Below, in pieces: positions 8,266 to 17,451 of a stretch of 64,000 nucleotides of DNA. The stretch lies in assembly GCA_964230805.1 (NCBI GenBank), contig CAXRIA010000022.1, positions 1-64,000 of the forward strand, given 5' to 3'. The position numbers were made by a program, and so were the translations under genes. This DNA comes from Flavicella sp964230805 (GTDB taxonomy: Bacteria; Bacteroidota; Bacteroidia; Flavobacteriales; Flavobacteriaceae). Position 1 is the first letter of the stretch, and each line of letters opens with the position of its first letter. The notes under the pieces were generated by a model, which saw only the letters and a list, made by a program, of their open reading frames with translations, had not been told where the DNA came from and ran no database searches.

Positions 8266-9402
8266 ATGTCAAAGATGCAACACCAAATACAACGCACCTC
8301 AAAATCTCACGTAAGTGTCTTGGAAATTGACCTGATGGCACTAGACCACAATGTGAAACACTTTAAAAAAAAGCTAGCCTCAAATACTAAATTATTGGGC
8401 GTGGTAAAAGCGTTTTCCTACGGTCTGGACGCCATAGAAATTTCCAAACACCTAGAAAAGCAAGAAATTGATTATTTGGCAGTGGCCTATACCGAAGAAG
8501 GTGTTTTTTTAAGAGAAGCCGGTATAAAAACCCCCATTTTGGTTTTGCATGCTCAGCCAGCAAATTATGAAACCATGATTGAAAATTGCCTAGAACCCAA
8601 TCTGTATTCCTTGCTAACCCTAAAATTATTCACCGAACTAGCGACCTCAAAAAAACTAAAAAACTACCCTATTCATATAAAATTCAACACGGGATTGAAT
8701 AGACTGGGAATGACTTCCGAGGACCTGCCTGAAATTTTAAAACACCTAGAAAATAGTACCATAAAAGTAGCTTCTCTATTCTCTCATTTGGCAGCAAGCG
8801 AAGATCCGAATGAAAAAGAATTTTCACTCCATCAAATTGAAAAATTTAATCATTGCACTGCTGAAATTTTAAAATTTTTACCCTACAAGCCGCTGCTTCA
8901 CATGTCCAATACTTCTGGAATCGTAAATTTTCCCGAAGCTCATTTCGACATGGTTCGATTGGGAATCGGCATGTACGGTTTTGGCAATGATCCGAAAGAA
9001 ACAAAAATTTTAAAAAACGTAGGAAGCTTGAAAACCATCATTTCACAAATACACGAACTAAAAAAAGGGGAAACTTTGGGATACAATCGAGCGTTTACAG
9101 CTTCTGAAACGACCAAAACAGCCACACTGCCCATTGGTCATGCAGACGGAATCCATCGAAGTCTTGGAAATGGCGCTGGTCGTGTAAAAATCAACAACCA
9201 AAGTTGTCCTATCCTTGGGAATGTATGTATGGACATGATTATGGTTGACATCACAAATATCGACTGTGCTGAGGGAGACGAAGCCATTCTTTTTGACAGC
9301 CAGGAGATGGTCAACACGTTGGCAGAAAAATCAGGAACCATCTCGTACGAAATCATTACAGGCATTTCTCAGCGAATTCCGAGAAAAATTATCAAAAAAT
9401 AA
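8266..9402 (+). CDS. alr: Alanine racemase
   Basis: PLP-dependent enzyme that makes D-alanine for peptidoglycan. 378 residues, a stand-alone form rather than the MurF-Alr fusion found in many Bacteroidota. The PLP lysine is K48 in VVKAFSYG and the catalytic Tyr is in LGYNRAF (about 272). The C-terminal beta domain holds CMDMIMVD, as expected. Only 8 nt separate it from tdk. It is convergent with rsmI, 39 nt away, and I see only a weak GAAG/CTTC hairpin between them. Confidence 0.95.
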   Translation: MSKMQHQIQRTSKSHVSVLEIDLMALDHNVKHFKKKLASNTKLLGVVKAFSYGLDAIEISKHLEKQEIDYLAVAYTEEGVFLREAGIKTPILVLHAQPANYETMIENCLEPNLYSLLTLKLFTELATSKKLKNYPIHIKFNTGLNRLGMTSEDLPEILKHLENSTIKVASLFSHLAASEDPNEKEFSLHQIEKFNHCTAEILKFLPYKPLLHMSNTSGIVNFPEAHFDMVRLGIGMYGFGNDPKETKILKNVGSLKTIISQIHELKKGETLGYNRAFTASETTKTATLPIGHADGIHRSLGNGAGRVKINNQSCPILGNVCMDMIMVDITNIDCAEGDEAILFDSQEMVNTLAEKSGTISYEIITGISQRIPRKIIKK

Positions 9403-9441
9403 AAGAAGTGCTTCTTCAGGACACAGGTCTGGCAAAGACGC

Positions 9442-10116
9442 TTATTTTTTCCCTTCTACCACCACTACAATTTCTCCTTTAAGCGTGTTTTTACAGAAAT
9501 AAGCAATGACTTCTTCCAGCGTTCCTCGTTGGGTCTCTTCAAATAATTTTGTCAATTCTCTAGAAACCGAAACCTGACGTGTAGGTCCAAAATATTCTAA
9601 AAACTGCGTCAGTGTCTTTAAAAGTTTGTGAGGCGATTCATAAAAAATCATCGTACGTGTTTCTTCTGCCAAAAACAGCAAACGTGTTTGTCGGCCTTTT
9701 TTCACCGGCAAAAAACCTTCGAACACAAATTTGTCATTGGGCAATCCACTATTCACCAGAGCAGGTACAAAAGCCGTCGCTCCTGGCAAACATTCCACAG
9801 CAACACCTACCTGAACACAGGCTCGCGTCAATAAAAAACCAGGGTCCGAAATCGCAGGCGTTCCCGCATCGGAAACCAATGCAATGGCCTCTCCTGCTTG
9901 AATTCTCTCCACAATACGATCAACCATTTTGTGTTCGTTGTGCATGTGGTGCGACATCATTTGCGTCCCAATTTCAAAATGTTTCAATAATTTCCCAGAA
10001 GTTCTTGTATCCTCTGCCAAAATCAAATCAACCTCCTTTAAAATTTTAACCGCACGGAAGGTCATGTCGTCTAGGTTTCCAATCGGAGTGGGTACTAAAT
10101 AAAGTTTTGCTTCCAA
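9442..10116 (-). CDS. rsmI: 16S rRNA (cytidine(1402)-2'-O)-methyltransferase RsmI
   Basis: SAM-dependent methyltransferase acting on C1402 of 16S rRNA at the ribosomal P site. 224 residues. The family N-terminus LYLVPTPIGNLDDMTFRA is intact, followed by LAEDTRTSGKLLKHF and the SAM-binding VSDAGTPAISDPG (about 80-92). The only possible start near the homology boundary is TTG at 10116, since the next in-frame ATG is inside the conserved N-terminus. The codon follows a run of eight T on the coding strand. Confidence 0.93.
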   Translation of the reverse strand: MEAKLYLVPTPIGNLDDMTFRAVKILKEVDLILAEDTRTSGKLLKHFEIGTQMMSHHMHNEHKMVDRIVERIQAGEAIALVSDAGTPAISDPGFLLTRACVQVGVAVECLPGATAFVPALVNSGLPNDKFVFEGFLPVKKGRQTRLLFLAEETRTMIFYESPHKLLKTLTQFLEYFGPTRQVSVSRELTKLFEETQRGTLEEVIAYFCKNTLKGEIVVVVEGKK

Positions 10117-10132
10117 AAAAAATATTTAAAGG

Positions 10133-10140
10133 CAAAGTTA
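10133..10140 (-). promoter_or_regulatory. -7 promoter element of rsmI
   Basis: Minus-strand TAACTTTG, exact TAnnTTTG match, 16 nt before the TTG start of rsmI. Confidence 0.5.
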
Positions 10141-10182
10141 GGAAAGATTTGGACACTATGGTCAAATTCCACAATTAAACAC

Positions 10183-10190
10183 TAAATTTG
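10183..10190 (+). promoter_or_regulatory. -7 promoter element of aspS
   Basis: TAAATTTG, exact TAnnTTTG match, 34 nt before the aspS ATG. It faces away from the rsmI element 43 nt to the left. Confidence 0.5.
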
Positions 10191-10224
10191 CCACAGAAAT
10201 AACAAGCGATCAAATACAGCAAAA

Positions 10225-11982
10225 ATGCATAGAAGTCATACAAACGGCGAATTGAGAATTGAAAACGCAGGACAAGAAGTACAGCTAGCGGGTTGGGTAC
10301 AAAAAACAAGAGACAAAGGCTTTGTCATTTGGGTCGATTTACGAGATCGATATGGAATTACCCAATTGATTTTTGATGAAGAACGCACAGAAAAAGCAGT
10401 CATTGAGCAGGCGAAAACATTGGGTCGTGAGTTTGTTATTCAAGTAACAGGAACGGTGATTGAGCGTCAATCTAAAAATGATAGAATTCCAACCGGTGCC
10501 ATTGAAGTGCTCGTTTCAAAACTCCAAATTCTGAACAAAGCCACCCTTCCTCCCTTTACCATTGAAGACGAAACTGATGGTGGCGAAGAATTGCGCATGA
10601 AATATCGCTATTTAGACATTCGAAGAAATCCGGTAAAGGACAGTTTGATTTTTAGACACAAGGTAACACAAGAGGTTCGCAATTTTTTATCGAAGGAAGA
10701 ATTTATTGAAATCGAAACACCCTATCTCATCAAATCAACACCGGAAGGAGCGCGTGATTTTGTGGTACCCTCAAGAATGAATGAAGGACAATTCTACGCC
10801 TTGCCGCAATCGCCACAGACATTCAAACAATTGCTGATGGTTGGTGGCATGGACAAATATTTTCAAATTGTAAAGTGTTTCAGAGACGAAGATTTACGCG
10901 CCGATAGACAACCCGAGTTTACACAAATAGATTGTGAAATGGCCTTTGTAGAACAAGAAGACATCCTTTCCATATTCGAAGGCTTGACACGTCATCTTTT
11001 GCAAAAAATAAACGGCGTTGACATCGGAGAATTCCCGAGAATGACTTTTGATCATGCCATCAAAACCTATGGAAATGACAAACCAGACATTCGTTTTGGA
11101 ATGGAATTTGGAGAATTGAATAGCGTTGCCAAGCACCGAAATTTCAAAATCTTTGACGAGGCTGAGCTTGTCGTTGGTATTGCAGTACCTGGAGGGGCTT
11201 CCTACACTCGAAAAGAAATTGACAAATTGATTGATTGGGTAAAACGTCCACAAATTGGAGCTCTTGGAATGGTCTATGTAAAATGCAATGAAGATGGTAG
11301 TTTCAAATCATCGGTTGATAAATTTTACAACCAAGAAGATCTGGCTCAATGGGCCAAGGCAACAGGAGCAAAAGCTGGAGATTTGATCTGCGTGCTCTCA
11401 GGGAATACACACAAAGTAAGAACACAATTAAGCGCGTTGCGTATGGAATTGGCCGAACGCCTTGGATTGAGAAAACCGGATGAATTCGCGCCGCTTTGGG
11501 TAGTCGATTTTCCTCTTCTGGAGTGGGATGAAGAAACCGAACGCTACCACGCCATGCACCATCCTTTTACCGCGCCAAAACCTACAGATATCGAATTGCT
11601 AAACACCGATCCTGGAAAAGTAAGAGCCAATGCCTACGACTTGGTATTGAACGGAAATGAAATTGGTGGAGGATCCATTCGTATCCATGATAAAGAAACA
11701 CAGGCATTGATGTTCGACCATCTCGGATTTACACCTGAAGAGGCCAAAGAACAATTCGGTTTCTTAATGAATGCTTTTGAATATGGTGCTCCTCCTCACG
11801 GTGGTTTGGCATTTGGTCTAGACAGACTTGTGGCCATCCTTGCCGGCAAAGAAACCATTCGAGACTTTATTGCTTTTCCAAAAAACAATGCTGGAAGAGA
11901 CGTCATGATCGATGCGCCTTCCCATATAGATGACGAGCAATTGTCTGAATTGCATTTGAAAATAAAACACGAAACTGTTTGA
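10225..11982 (+). CDS. aspS: Aspartyl-tRNA synthetase
   Basis: Class IIb synthetase charging tRNA-Asp. 585 residues, the bacterial length. It has an N-terminal OB-fold anticodon domain beginning MHRSHTNGELR, then motif 1, motif 2 with FRDEDLRADRQPEFTQID (about 221-238), the bacterial GAD insertion (about 300-400), and motif 3 GLAFGLDRLVAILAG near residue 535. The flipping-loop region STPEGARDFVVPSR and LPQSPQTFKQ are canonical. Monocistronic, between a -7 box and a strong terminator. Confidence 0.97.
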   Translation: MHRSHTNGELRIENAGQEVQLAGWVQKTRDKGFVIWVDLRDRYGITQLIFDEERTEKAVIEQAKTLGREFVIQVTGTVIERQSKNDRIPTGAIEVLVSKLQILNKATLPPFTIEDETDGGEELRMKYRYLDIRRNPVKDSLIFRHKVTQEVRNFLSKEEFIEIETPYLIKSTPEGARDFVVPSRMNEGQFYALPQSPQTFKQLLMVGGMDKYFQIVKCFRDEDLRADRQPEFTQIDCEMAFVEQEDILSIFEGLTRHLLQKINGVDIGEFPRMTFDHAIKTYGNDKPDIRFGMEFGELNSVAKHRNFKIFDEAELVVGIAVPGGASYTRKEIDKLIDWVKRPQIGALGMVYVKCNEDGSFKSSVDKFYNQEDLAQWAKATGAKAGDLICVLSGNTHKVRTQLSALRMELAERLGLRKPDEFAPLWVVDFPLLEWDEETERYHAMHHPFTAPKPTDIELLNTDPGKVRANAYDLVLNGNEIGGGSIRIHDKETQALMFDHLGFTPEEAKEQFGFLMNAFEYGAPPHGGLAFGLDRLVAILAGKETIRDFIAFPKNNAGRDVMIDAPSHIDDEQLSELHLKIKHETV

Positions 11983-11988
11983 TAATTT

Positions 11989-12022
11989 AAAACCTCTCTA
12001 AAATTTAGAGAGGTTTGTTTTT
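11989..12022 (+). terminator. Rho-independent terminator after aspS
   Basis: Inverted repeat AAACCTCTCT / AGAGAGGTTT with an 8-nt loop, followed by a T-rich tract. It begins 7 nt after the aspS stop codon. Confidence 0.85.
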
Positions 12023-12045
12023 TATGAAAAATACCTTAAAAAACT

Positions 12046-12053
12046 TACCTTTG
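12046..12053 (+). promoter_or_regulatory. -7 promoter element of the ClC gene
   Basis: TACCTTTG, exact TAnnTTTG match, 24 nt before the ATG of the ClC gene and just after the aspS terminator. Confidence 0.5.
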
Positions 12054-12077
12054 ATTCTGTAAAACAGCAGCGCTAAA

Positions 12078-13865
12078 ATGCCCAACAAAGCGAGCCAAAT
12101 TATTCGAAATTTTTTAATCTGGAAATACCGCCATATTTCTGAAGAAAACTTCATCTATATGTTGAGTATTCTCGTTGGCTTTTTAGCGGGTATCGGAGCT
12201 GTAATTTTGAAGAACTTAACACATTACATCAAAAGTTCTCTGGATGGAAATTTTATCAAGAATCTTCATTATTCGTATTATTTTATCTTTCCAATCATCG
12301 GATTGGTCCTTGTTTTTTTAATTAAAAAATATTTTTTGAAACGAGAAATCGGTCACGGCATATCTACCACCTTACACGCGATTGCTAGAAGAAATGGAAT
12401 TATCAAACGCGTTAAAATATACGCCTCATTGATTACTGCTCCCATTACTGTTGGTTTTGGAGGTTCCGTTGGTCTGCAAGGACCTGCAGTAAGTACAGGG
12501 GCTGCCATTGGTTCGAACATCGGACTGGTTTTTCATCTCAACCCTAAAAAAAGAATGCTTCTCATTGGTTGTGCAACTGCGGGTGCCATGGCTTCTGTAT
12601 TCAAAGCCCCCATTGCTGCAGTAATTTTTGCTGTCGAAATTTTTAGCTTGGAACTCGCTTTCTCATCGATGATTCCCTTATTACTGGCTTCCATCTCATC
12701 TGTGGTCACCTCTTTTTTATTTTTGGGCTCCGACATTCTATTCTCTTTTGAACTCAAGGATCCTTTCGAAATAAAAGACATCGCCTTTTTTATTTTTTTA
12801 GGCCTCGTCACAGGAGTGGCCTCCGTGTATTTCTCTAAAATCTACTTTTTTATCATCCAATTTTTTCAACGATTCAAAAGTCCCATTTCAAAACTTATGA
12901 TTGGAGGATTGGCCATTGGAACACTTCTATACTTAATTCCCCCGCTCTTCGGGGAAGGCTACAGCCTCATCAACAACCTATTACTCGGCGACCATCTTGC
13001 AGCCATTGGACAGACGCCTTTTGACGAATTCACAGACAATATATGGGTGGTTATCGCATTGCTTTCGGGCATTGTTCTTTTCAAGGCCATCGCCATGACT
13101 ACTACTTTTGCTGCAGGTGGTGTAGGTGGCATCTTTATTCCAACCTTGGTCATGGGAAGTACACTGGGCAATGTGTTTGCAAAAATTATCAACAATATTG
13201 GGCTCGGCTTTTACATTTCCGAATCAAATTTCACCCTATTGGGCATGACTGGTTTGATGGCAGGAGTATTGCATGCGCCATTGACGGCGATTTTCTTAAT
13301 TGCAGAAATTACCAAAGGATATGAGCTGTTTATCCCACTCATGATTGTGGCTGCCATCTCTTTTGCATTCACAAGATATTTCATTAAAAACTCTATTTAC
13401 ACCTCGGAACTAGCGAAAAAAGGACAACTAATCACTCACGACCGAGATAAGAATGTTTTGATGTTAATGAAAATTGATAAAGTCATTGAAACCAATTTTA
13501 TCTGCCTTTCTCCGGAAATGAAATTAGGAGAAATGCTCAACCAAGCAGTGGCGAAATCTTCTAGAAATAATTTCCCTGTAATCAACGATTCGGGAGAATT
13601 ATTAGGCGTGGTGCTCTTGGATGACATTCGACATATGATGTTTGATTCCGACATGTACGAAACCGTCACGGTTGCCAAATTAATGCACAGCCCACCGGCC
13701 ATTATTTTTTACGAAAAAGACAATATGCAAGAAATTATGGAAAAATTTAAACGCTCTACTGCGTGGAATTTACCTGTTGTAAAAAATGACAAATACATGG
13801 GCTTTATTTCAAAATCGCGTCTTCTTTCTTCCTATCGTCGAAAATTGATTGAAGTAACCAATTAA
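12078..13865 (+). CDS. ClC family chloride channel/transporter with CBS domains
   Basis: A 595-residue inner-membrane ClC protein with about ten hydrophobic segments (residues 25-440) and two C-terminal CBS domains (about 455-590). Anion-pathway motifs are recognisable: GHGIS (equivalent to GSGIP), GSVGLQGP (GREGP) and GGVGGIFIP (GxFxP). The gating-glutamate position is Gln134 (codon at 12477-12479). The position equivalent to the internal proton glutamate in FAVEIFSLE is Ile. Both changes argue for a passive, poorly gated channel rather than a Cl-/H+ exchanger. That is an inference from motif alignment. The small two-TM gene follows 14 nt later. Confidence 0.9.
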   Translation: MPNKASQIIRNFLIWKYRHISEENFIYMLSILVGFLAGIGAVILKNLTHYIKSSLDGNFIKNLHYSYYFIFPIIGLVLVFLIKKYFLKREIGHGISTTLHAIARRNGIIKRVKIYASLITAPITVGFGGSVGLQGPAVSTGAAIGSNIGLVFHLNPKKRMLLIGCATAGAMASVFKAPIAAVIFAVEIFSLELAFSSMIPLLLASISSVVTSFLFLGSDILFSFELKDPFEIKDIAFFIFLGLVTGVASVYFSKIYFFIIQFFQRFKSPISKLMIGGLAIGTLLYLIPPLFGEGYSLINNLLLGDHLAAIGQTPFDEFTDNIWVVIALLSGIVLFKAIAMTTTFAAGGVGGIFIPTLVMGSTLGNVFAKIINNIGLGFYISESNFTLLGMTGLMAGVLHAPLTAIFLIAEITKGYELFIPLMIVAAISFAFTRYFIKNSIYTSELAKKGQLITHDRDKNVLMLMKIDKVIETNFICLSPEMKLGEMLNQAVAKSSRNNFPVINDSGELLGVVLLDDIRHMMFDSDMYETVTVAKLMHSPPAIIFYEKDNMQEIMEKFKRSTAWNLPVVKNDKYMGFISKSRLLSSYRRKLIEVTN

Positions 13866-13879
13866 ACCTAACTAAAAAG

Positions 13880-14107
13880 ATGAAAATACTTTTGAGAATC
13901 CTTTTACTCACGGTCATTGGTTTGCTAGGAACAGGGTTCTATCTGCAAACTGTCGAATCAAAAGATGCTGATTTTTATATCGGTATGGGTGTTTTGCTTC
14001 TTGCCTTTGTCTTAATGCCCCTTTTTATTTACCAGGGTTACAAAGGAAAAGATTTAACGAAATACTCCTTCAAAAACATGCAGAATCCAGAAGAAAAAGA
14101 AGTTTAA
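13880..14107 (+). CDS. Small two-TM membrane protein, function unknown
   Basis: A 75-residue hydrophobic protein with two predicted transmembrane helices (about 4-22 and 35-52) and a charged C-terminal tail ending NPEEKEV. It starts 14 nt after the ClC gene on the same strand and is probably cotranscribed. I do not recognise a family with known function. Similar small proteins are common in Flavobacteriaceae. Confidence 0.6.
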   Translation: MKILLRILLLTVIGLLGTGFYLQTVESKDADFYIGMGVLLLAFVLMPLFIYQGYKGKDLTKYSFKNMQNPEEKEV

Positions 14108-14108
14108 A

Positions 14109-14558
14109 TTAGTTCAAATTTCTCTTTTCAATAAAAAATCGCTTTAAAAGAGTGCCACATTCTTCCGACAAAATGCCCTCTGTAACTTTTGTTTTTGGAT
14201 GCAAGGTTGTCTTGTAATTTACAAACCCTCTTTGTGGGTCTTTCGCTCCGTATACAATCCTTCCTATTTGAGTCCAATAACTTGCGCCCGCACACATTTG
14301 ACAGGGTTCCAAGGTAACATATAGGGTACATTCCTTCAAATATTTGCCTCCCAAAAAATCGGAAGCTGCGGTAAATGCCTGCATTTCAGCATGTGCCGTA
14401 ACATCGTTCAATGTCTCTGTCAAATTATGAGCTCTGGCAATAATTTTATCATTCATCACCACCACCGCACCGACAGGAATTTCATTTTTATCAAATGCGA
14501 TTTGTGCTTCTTTCAAAGCTTGCTGCATAAAATACGTATCATCAAAGGGATTTATCAT
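14109..14558 (-). CDS. tadA: tRNA adenosine(34) deaminase / nucleoside deaminase
   Basis: Zinc-dependent cytidine-deaminase-fold enzyme that converts A34 of tRNA-Arg(ACG) to inosine. 149 residues from the ATG at 14558, chosen because MINPFDDTYFMQQAL starts the family homology. The frame is open to 14621 but upstream residues are unlike the family. The HAE zinc motif is in DVTAHAEMQAF and the PCxxC motif in LEPCQMCAGA. A general nucleoside deaminase role cannot be excluded. It is convergent with the small two-TM gene, 1 nt apart. Confidence 0.9.
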   Translation of the reverse strand: MINPFDDTYFMQQALKEAQIAFDKNEIPVGAVVVMNDKIIARAHNLTETLNDVTAHAEMQAFTAASDFLGGKYLKECTLYVTLEPCQMCAGASYWTQIGRIVYGAKDPQRGFVNYKTTLHPKTKVTEGILSEECGTLLKRFFIEKRNLN

Positions 14559-14673
14559 AAAAACAAATATAACAGATTTGTCGCTTTGTGAAGTTGTTTC
14601 TGGTTTTATTTGAATTTCCAAACAAAAATCATCGATACTCTCAGTGGAATCGTCAACAAAACAAATAAAATCG

Positions 14674-14681
14674 TAATTTTG
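14674..14681 (+). promoter_or_regulatory. -7 promoter element of dxs
   Basis: TAATTTTG, exact TAnnTTTG match, only 5 nt before the GTG start of dxs. The predicted transcription start therefore falls on the start codon. Confidence 0.55.
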
Positions 14682-14686
14682 ACAAC

Positions 14687-16471
14687 GTGAAATACCGTTT
14701 GCTCCATACCATCTCCGCTCCCTCAGATTTAAAAAAAATAAAGGAATCTGATTTGCCGCTGCTCGCAGATGAATTGCGCGATTTTATCATTGCTATTTTA
14801 TCAAGCAAAGAAGGGCATCTTGGAGCGAGTTTAGGGGTTGTAGAACTGAGCATTGCTTTGCATTATATTTACAATACTCCTGACGATGTTTTAATTTGGG
14901 ATGTTGGGCACCAAGCTTATGCCCACAAAATTTTAACGGGGCGCAAAGAAAATTTCCATACGCACAGGCAATACAATGGTATTAGTGGTTTTCCGAAAAG
15001 AACCGAAAGCAGCTTCGACGCCTTTGGAACAGGCCACTCTTCCACGTCCATTTCCGCCGCGCTAGGCATGGCCATGGCCTCTCAAATCAAAGGAGAAACG
15101 GAACGGCATCATGTTGCTATTATTGGAGATGCTTCCATCGCTGCGGGAATGGCTTTTGAAGGGCTGAATCACGCAGGTGTTTGTGATGCAAATTTGCTTG
15201 TGATTTTAAATGACAATGCTATCGGAATTGACCCAAGTGTTGGGGCTTTAAAAGAATACCTGACCAAAGCCAAGGTTGGATTCAAACCCAAGCAAAGCAA
15301 TATGATTGAAGCGCTTAATTTCAATTATTCTGGCCCAATTGATGGACATAATATTTCTGAAATATTGAAAGAATTGAACCGCCTAAAAAAGATCAAAGGC
15401 CCAAAATTTTTACATCTGATTACCACCAAAGGAAAAGGCTTACAACCTGCTGAGCAAGATCAAGTAAAATATCATGCTCCGGGAAAATTTGATAAAATCA
15501 CCGGAGAAATTCAGCAAAAGAACGACGAAAATGAGGCGCCAAAATACAAAGATGTTTTTGGACACACTTTGGTAGAATTGGCTAAAAAAAATGAAAAGAT
15601 CATAGGAATTACGCCTGCCATGCCGACGGGAAGTTCCTTAAAATACATGATTCAAGCTTTCCCAGACAGAGCTTTTGACGTGGGAATCGCAGAACAACAT
15701 GCCGTTACTTTGGCCGCTGGCATGGCAAGTCAAGGCCTGATTCCATATTGCAATATTTATTCGACGTTTGCTCAACGTGCCTACGACCAAATCATACACG
15801 ATGTAGCCTTGCAAAAATTGCCTGTGATCTTTTGTTTGGACAGAGCCGGTTTGGTTGGGGAAGATGGAGCCACGCATCATGGCGCTTTTGACATCAGTTT
15901 TTTACGGTGCATTCCCAATCTCATTTTATTCGCTCCTATGGATGAAATTGACCTTCGAAATATTCTTTATACCGTGCAATTAGGTGACTTGAAAAGTCCC
16001 ATCGCCATACGCTATCCAAGAGGTAAGGGATCTCGAAAAAACTGGAGACAACATTTTGAAAAACTCCCAATCGGAAAAGGAAACGTACTCCGAGAAGGAA
16101 ATGCAATTGCCGTTCTTTCCATAGGGACCATCGGAACTCGATTGGAAACCATTCTAGAAAACCTTCCGGAAAATGAAACGTCAAAAATTGCTCATTACAA
16201 CCTTCTATTTATCAAGCCTTTGGATAAAAACATGTTGTTAGATGTGTTCACCAAGTTTGATACCATTCTCACATTTGAAGAAAACGTAGCCAAAGGAGGC
16301 TTCGGAAGTGCTATTTTAGAATTCGCTCAAAAACATCATTTTACCAATAAAAACATTCGTGTCGTTGGATACCCCGATTCGTTTGTCGAACATGGATCTG
16401 TTGAAAAGTTGGAAGAAAGCATTTCACTGAATGATCAATCGCTCAAACAGCTAATATTACAAAATCTATGA
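14687..16471 (+). CDS. dxs: 1-deoxy-D-xylulose-5-phosphate synthase
   Basis: First enzyme of the MEP isoprenoid pathway, condensing pyruvate and glyceraldehyde-3-phosphate with thiamine diphosphate. 594 residues, the shorter Bacteroidota form. Visible motifs are HLGASLG, WDVGHQAYAHKILTGR, the ThDP-binding GDASIAAGMAFEGLNHAG (about 146-163), and the catalytic region DVGIAEQHAVTLAAGMA (about 337-353). The start is GTG at 14687, since no in-frame ATG exists before the conserved core. A TAATTTTG box ends 5 nt upstream, suggesting a leaderless mRNA. Its stop codon lies 41 nt before the DUF3078 gene. Confidence 0.96.
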   Translation: MKYRLLHTISAPSDLKKIKESDLPLLADELRDFIIAILSSKEGHLGASLGVVELSIALHYIYNTPDDVLIWDVGHQAYAHKILTGRKENFHTHRQYNGISGFPKRTESSFDAFGTGHSSTSISAALGMAMASQIKGETERHHVAIIGDASIAAGMAFEGLNHAGVCDANLLVILNDNAIGIDPSVGALKEYLTKAKVGFKPKQSNMIEALNFNYSGPIDGHNISEILKELNRLKKIKGPKFLHLITTKGKGLQPAEQDQVKYHAPGKFDKITGEIQQKNDENEAPKYKDVFGHTLVELAKKNEKIIGITPAMPTGSSLKYMIQAFPDRAFDVGIAEQHAVTLAAGMASQGLIPYCNIYSTFAQRAYDQIIHDVALQKLPVIFCLDRAGLVGEDGATHHGAFDISFLRCIPNLILFAPMDEIDLRNILYTVQLGDLKSPIAIRYPRGKGSRKNWRQHFEKLPIGKGNVLREGNAIAVLSIGTIGTRLETILENLPENETSKIAHYNLLFIKPLDKNMLLDVFTKFDTILTFEENVAKGGFGSAILEFAQKHHFTNKNIRVVGYPDSFVEHGSVEKLEESISLNDQSLKQLILQNL

Positions 16472-16512
16472 GTCTTGGCATTTTTTTTGATAGTACAATA
16501 GTTTTTAAATCT

Positions 16513-17451
16513 ATGAGATTTCTTTTTTCCTTCTGCCCCTATTTATTGTCACTTTCTCTATTTGCGAATATGGATAAAGACACGGTTCTTTCAAATCAAG
16601 AAGCCAGTATTCACGTAAAACAGTGGGCGATCAAAAAAAATATTGGCCTCATTTTAACACAAACTGCTTTTGTCAATTGGAATGCTGGGGGTGATAATTC
16701 TGTTGCAGGAATTGCCAACGCCACCATTGAATTCAACTACAAGCAAGATCGTTTGTTTTGGAACAATACCATTATCGGCCGCTATGGACTCAACAAAAAA
16801 GAAAGCGCCGGCGTTCGAAAAACAGATGATTTGTTTGAAATTATTTCTGTTTTTGGCCATCGACGAAGTGAAGATTCCCAGTGGTACAATTCTGCTCGAT
16901 TCAATTTTAGAACGCAATTCGCAAGCGGTTATAAATATTCAGGGACAGAAAGAGGAGACGCCATCTCAAATTTTTTCGCTCCCGCTTATCTCTTTGTCGG
17001 TATCGGTTCGCAATATACTTCAAAAGATAAAAAATATCGATTTTACATTTCTCCCATCACCAATAAAACAACCTTGGTTTTCAATCAAAGGTTGGCCAAT
17101 TTAGGAGCTTTTGGTGTGGAAAAAGCCGTCTATGTAAATGATGTTTTAGTTGAAAAAGGAAAACGTTCAAAAATGGAATTTGGCACCTTATTTACAGGGG
17201 AGTGGAACCAAGAAATTATGGACAATATTTTGATGAATAACAAATTGATCTTGTATTCTGATTATTTGAACAAATATGGCAATATTGATTTTGATTGGGA
17301 AATGCGACTCGATTTGAAAGTAAACAAATATGTCAAAGCCAATATTGGCACGCATATTCTCTACGACGATGATGTGAAAGACGAAGAAAACACGGGTCCC
17401 AAAATTCAATTAAAACAACTTCTAGGCGTCGGACTTACGTATAGTTTCTAA
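16513..17451 (+). CDS. DUF3078 domain-containing protein (predicted secreted/outer membrane)
   Basis: A 312-residue protein of the DUF3078 family, a Bacteroidota beta-rich family often encoded next to dxs. The start at 16513 gives a good signal peptide (MRFLFSFCPYLLSLSLFA). The alternative ATG at 16468 overlaps the dxs stop in an ATGA arrangement and would bury this signal. The body shows alternating aromatic strands (LILTQTAFVNWNAGG, LGVGLTYSF at the C-terminus), suggesting an outer-membrane beta-barrel. Function unknown. The 3' end overlaps the convergent PorP/SprF gene by 4 nt. Confidence 0.82.
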   Translation: MRFLFSFCPYLLSLSLFANMDKDTVLSNQEASIHVKQWAIKKNIGLILTQTAFVNWNAGGDNSVAGIANATIEFNYKQDRLFWNNTIIGRYGLNKKESAGVRKTDDLFEIISVFGHRRSEDSQWYNSARFNFRTQFASGYKYSGTERGDAISNFFAPAYLFVGIGSQYTSKDKKYRFYISPITNKTTLVFNQRLANLGAFGVEKAVYVNDVLVEKGKRSKMEFGTLFTGEWNQEIMDNILMNNKLILYSDYLNKYGNIDFDWEMRLDLKVNKYVKANIGTHILYDDDVKDEENTGPKIQLKQLLGVGLTYSF

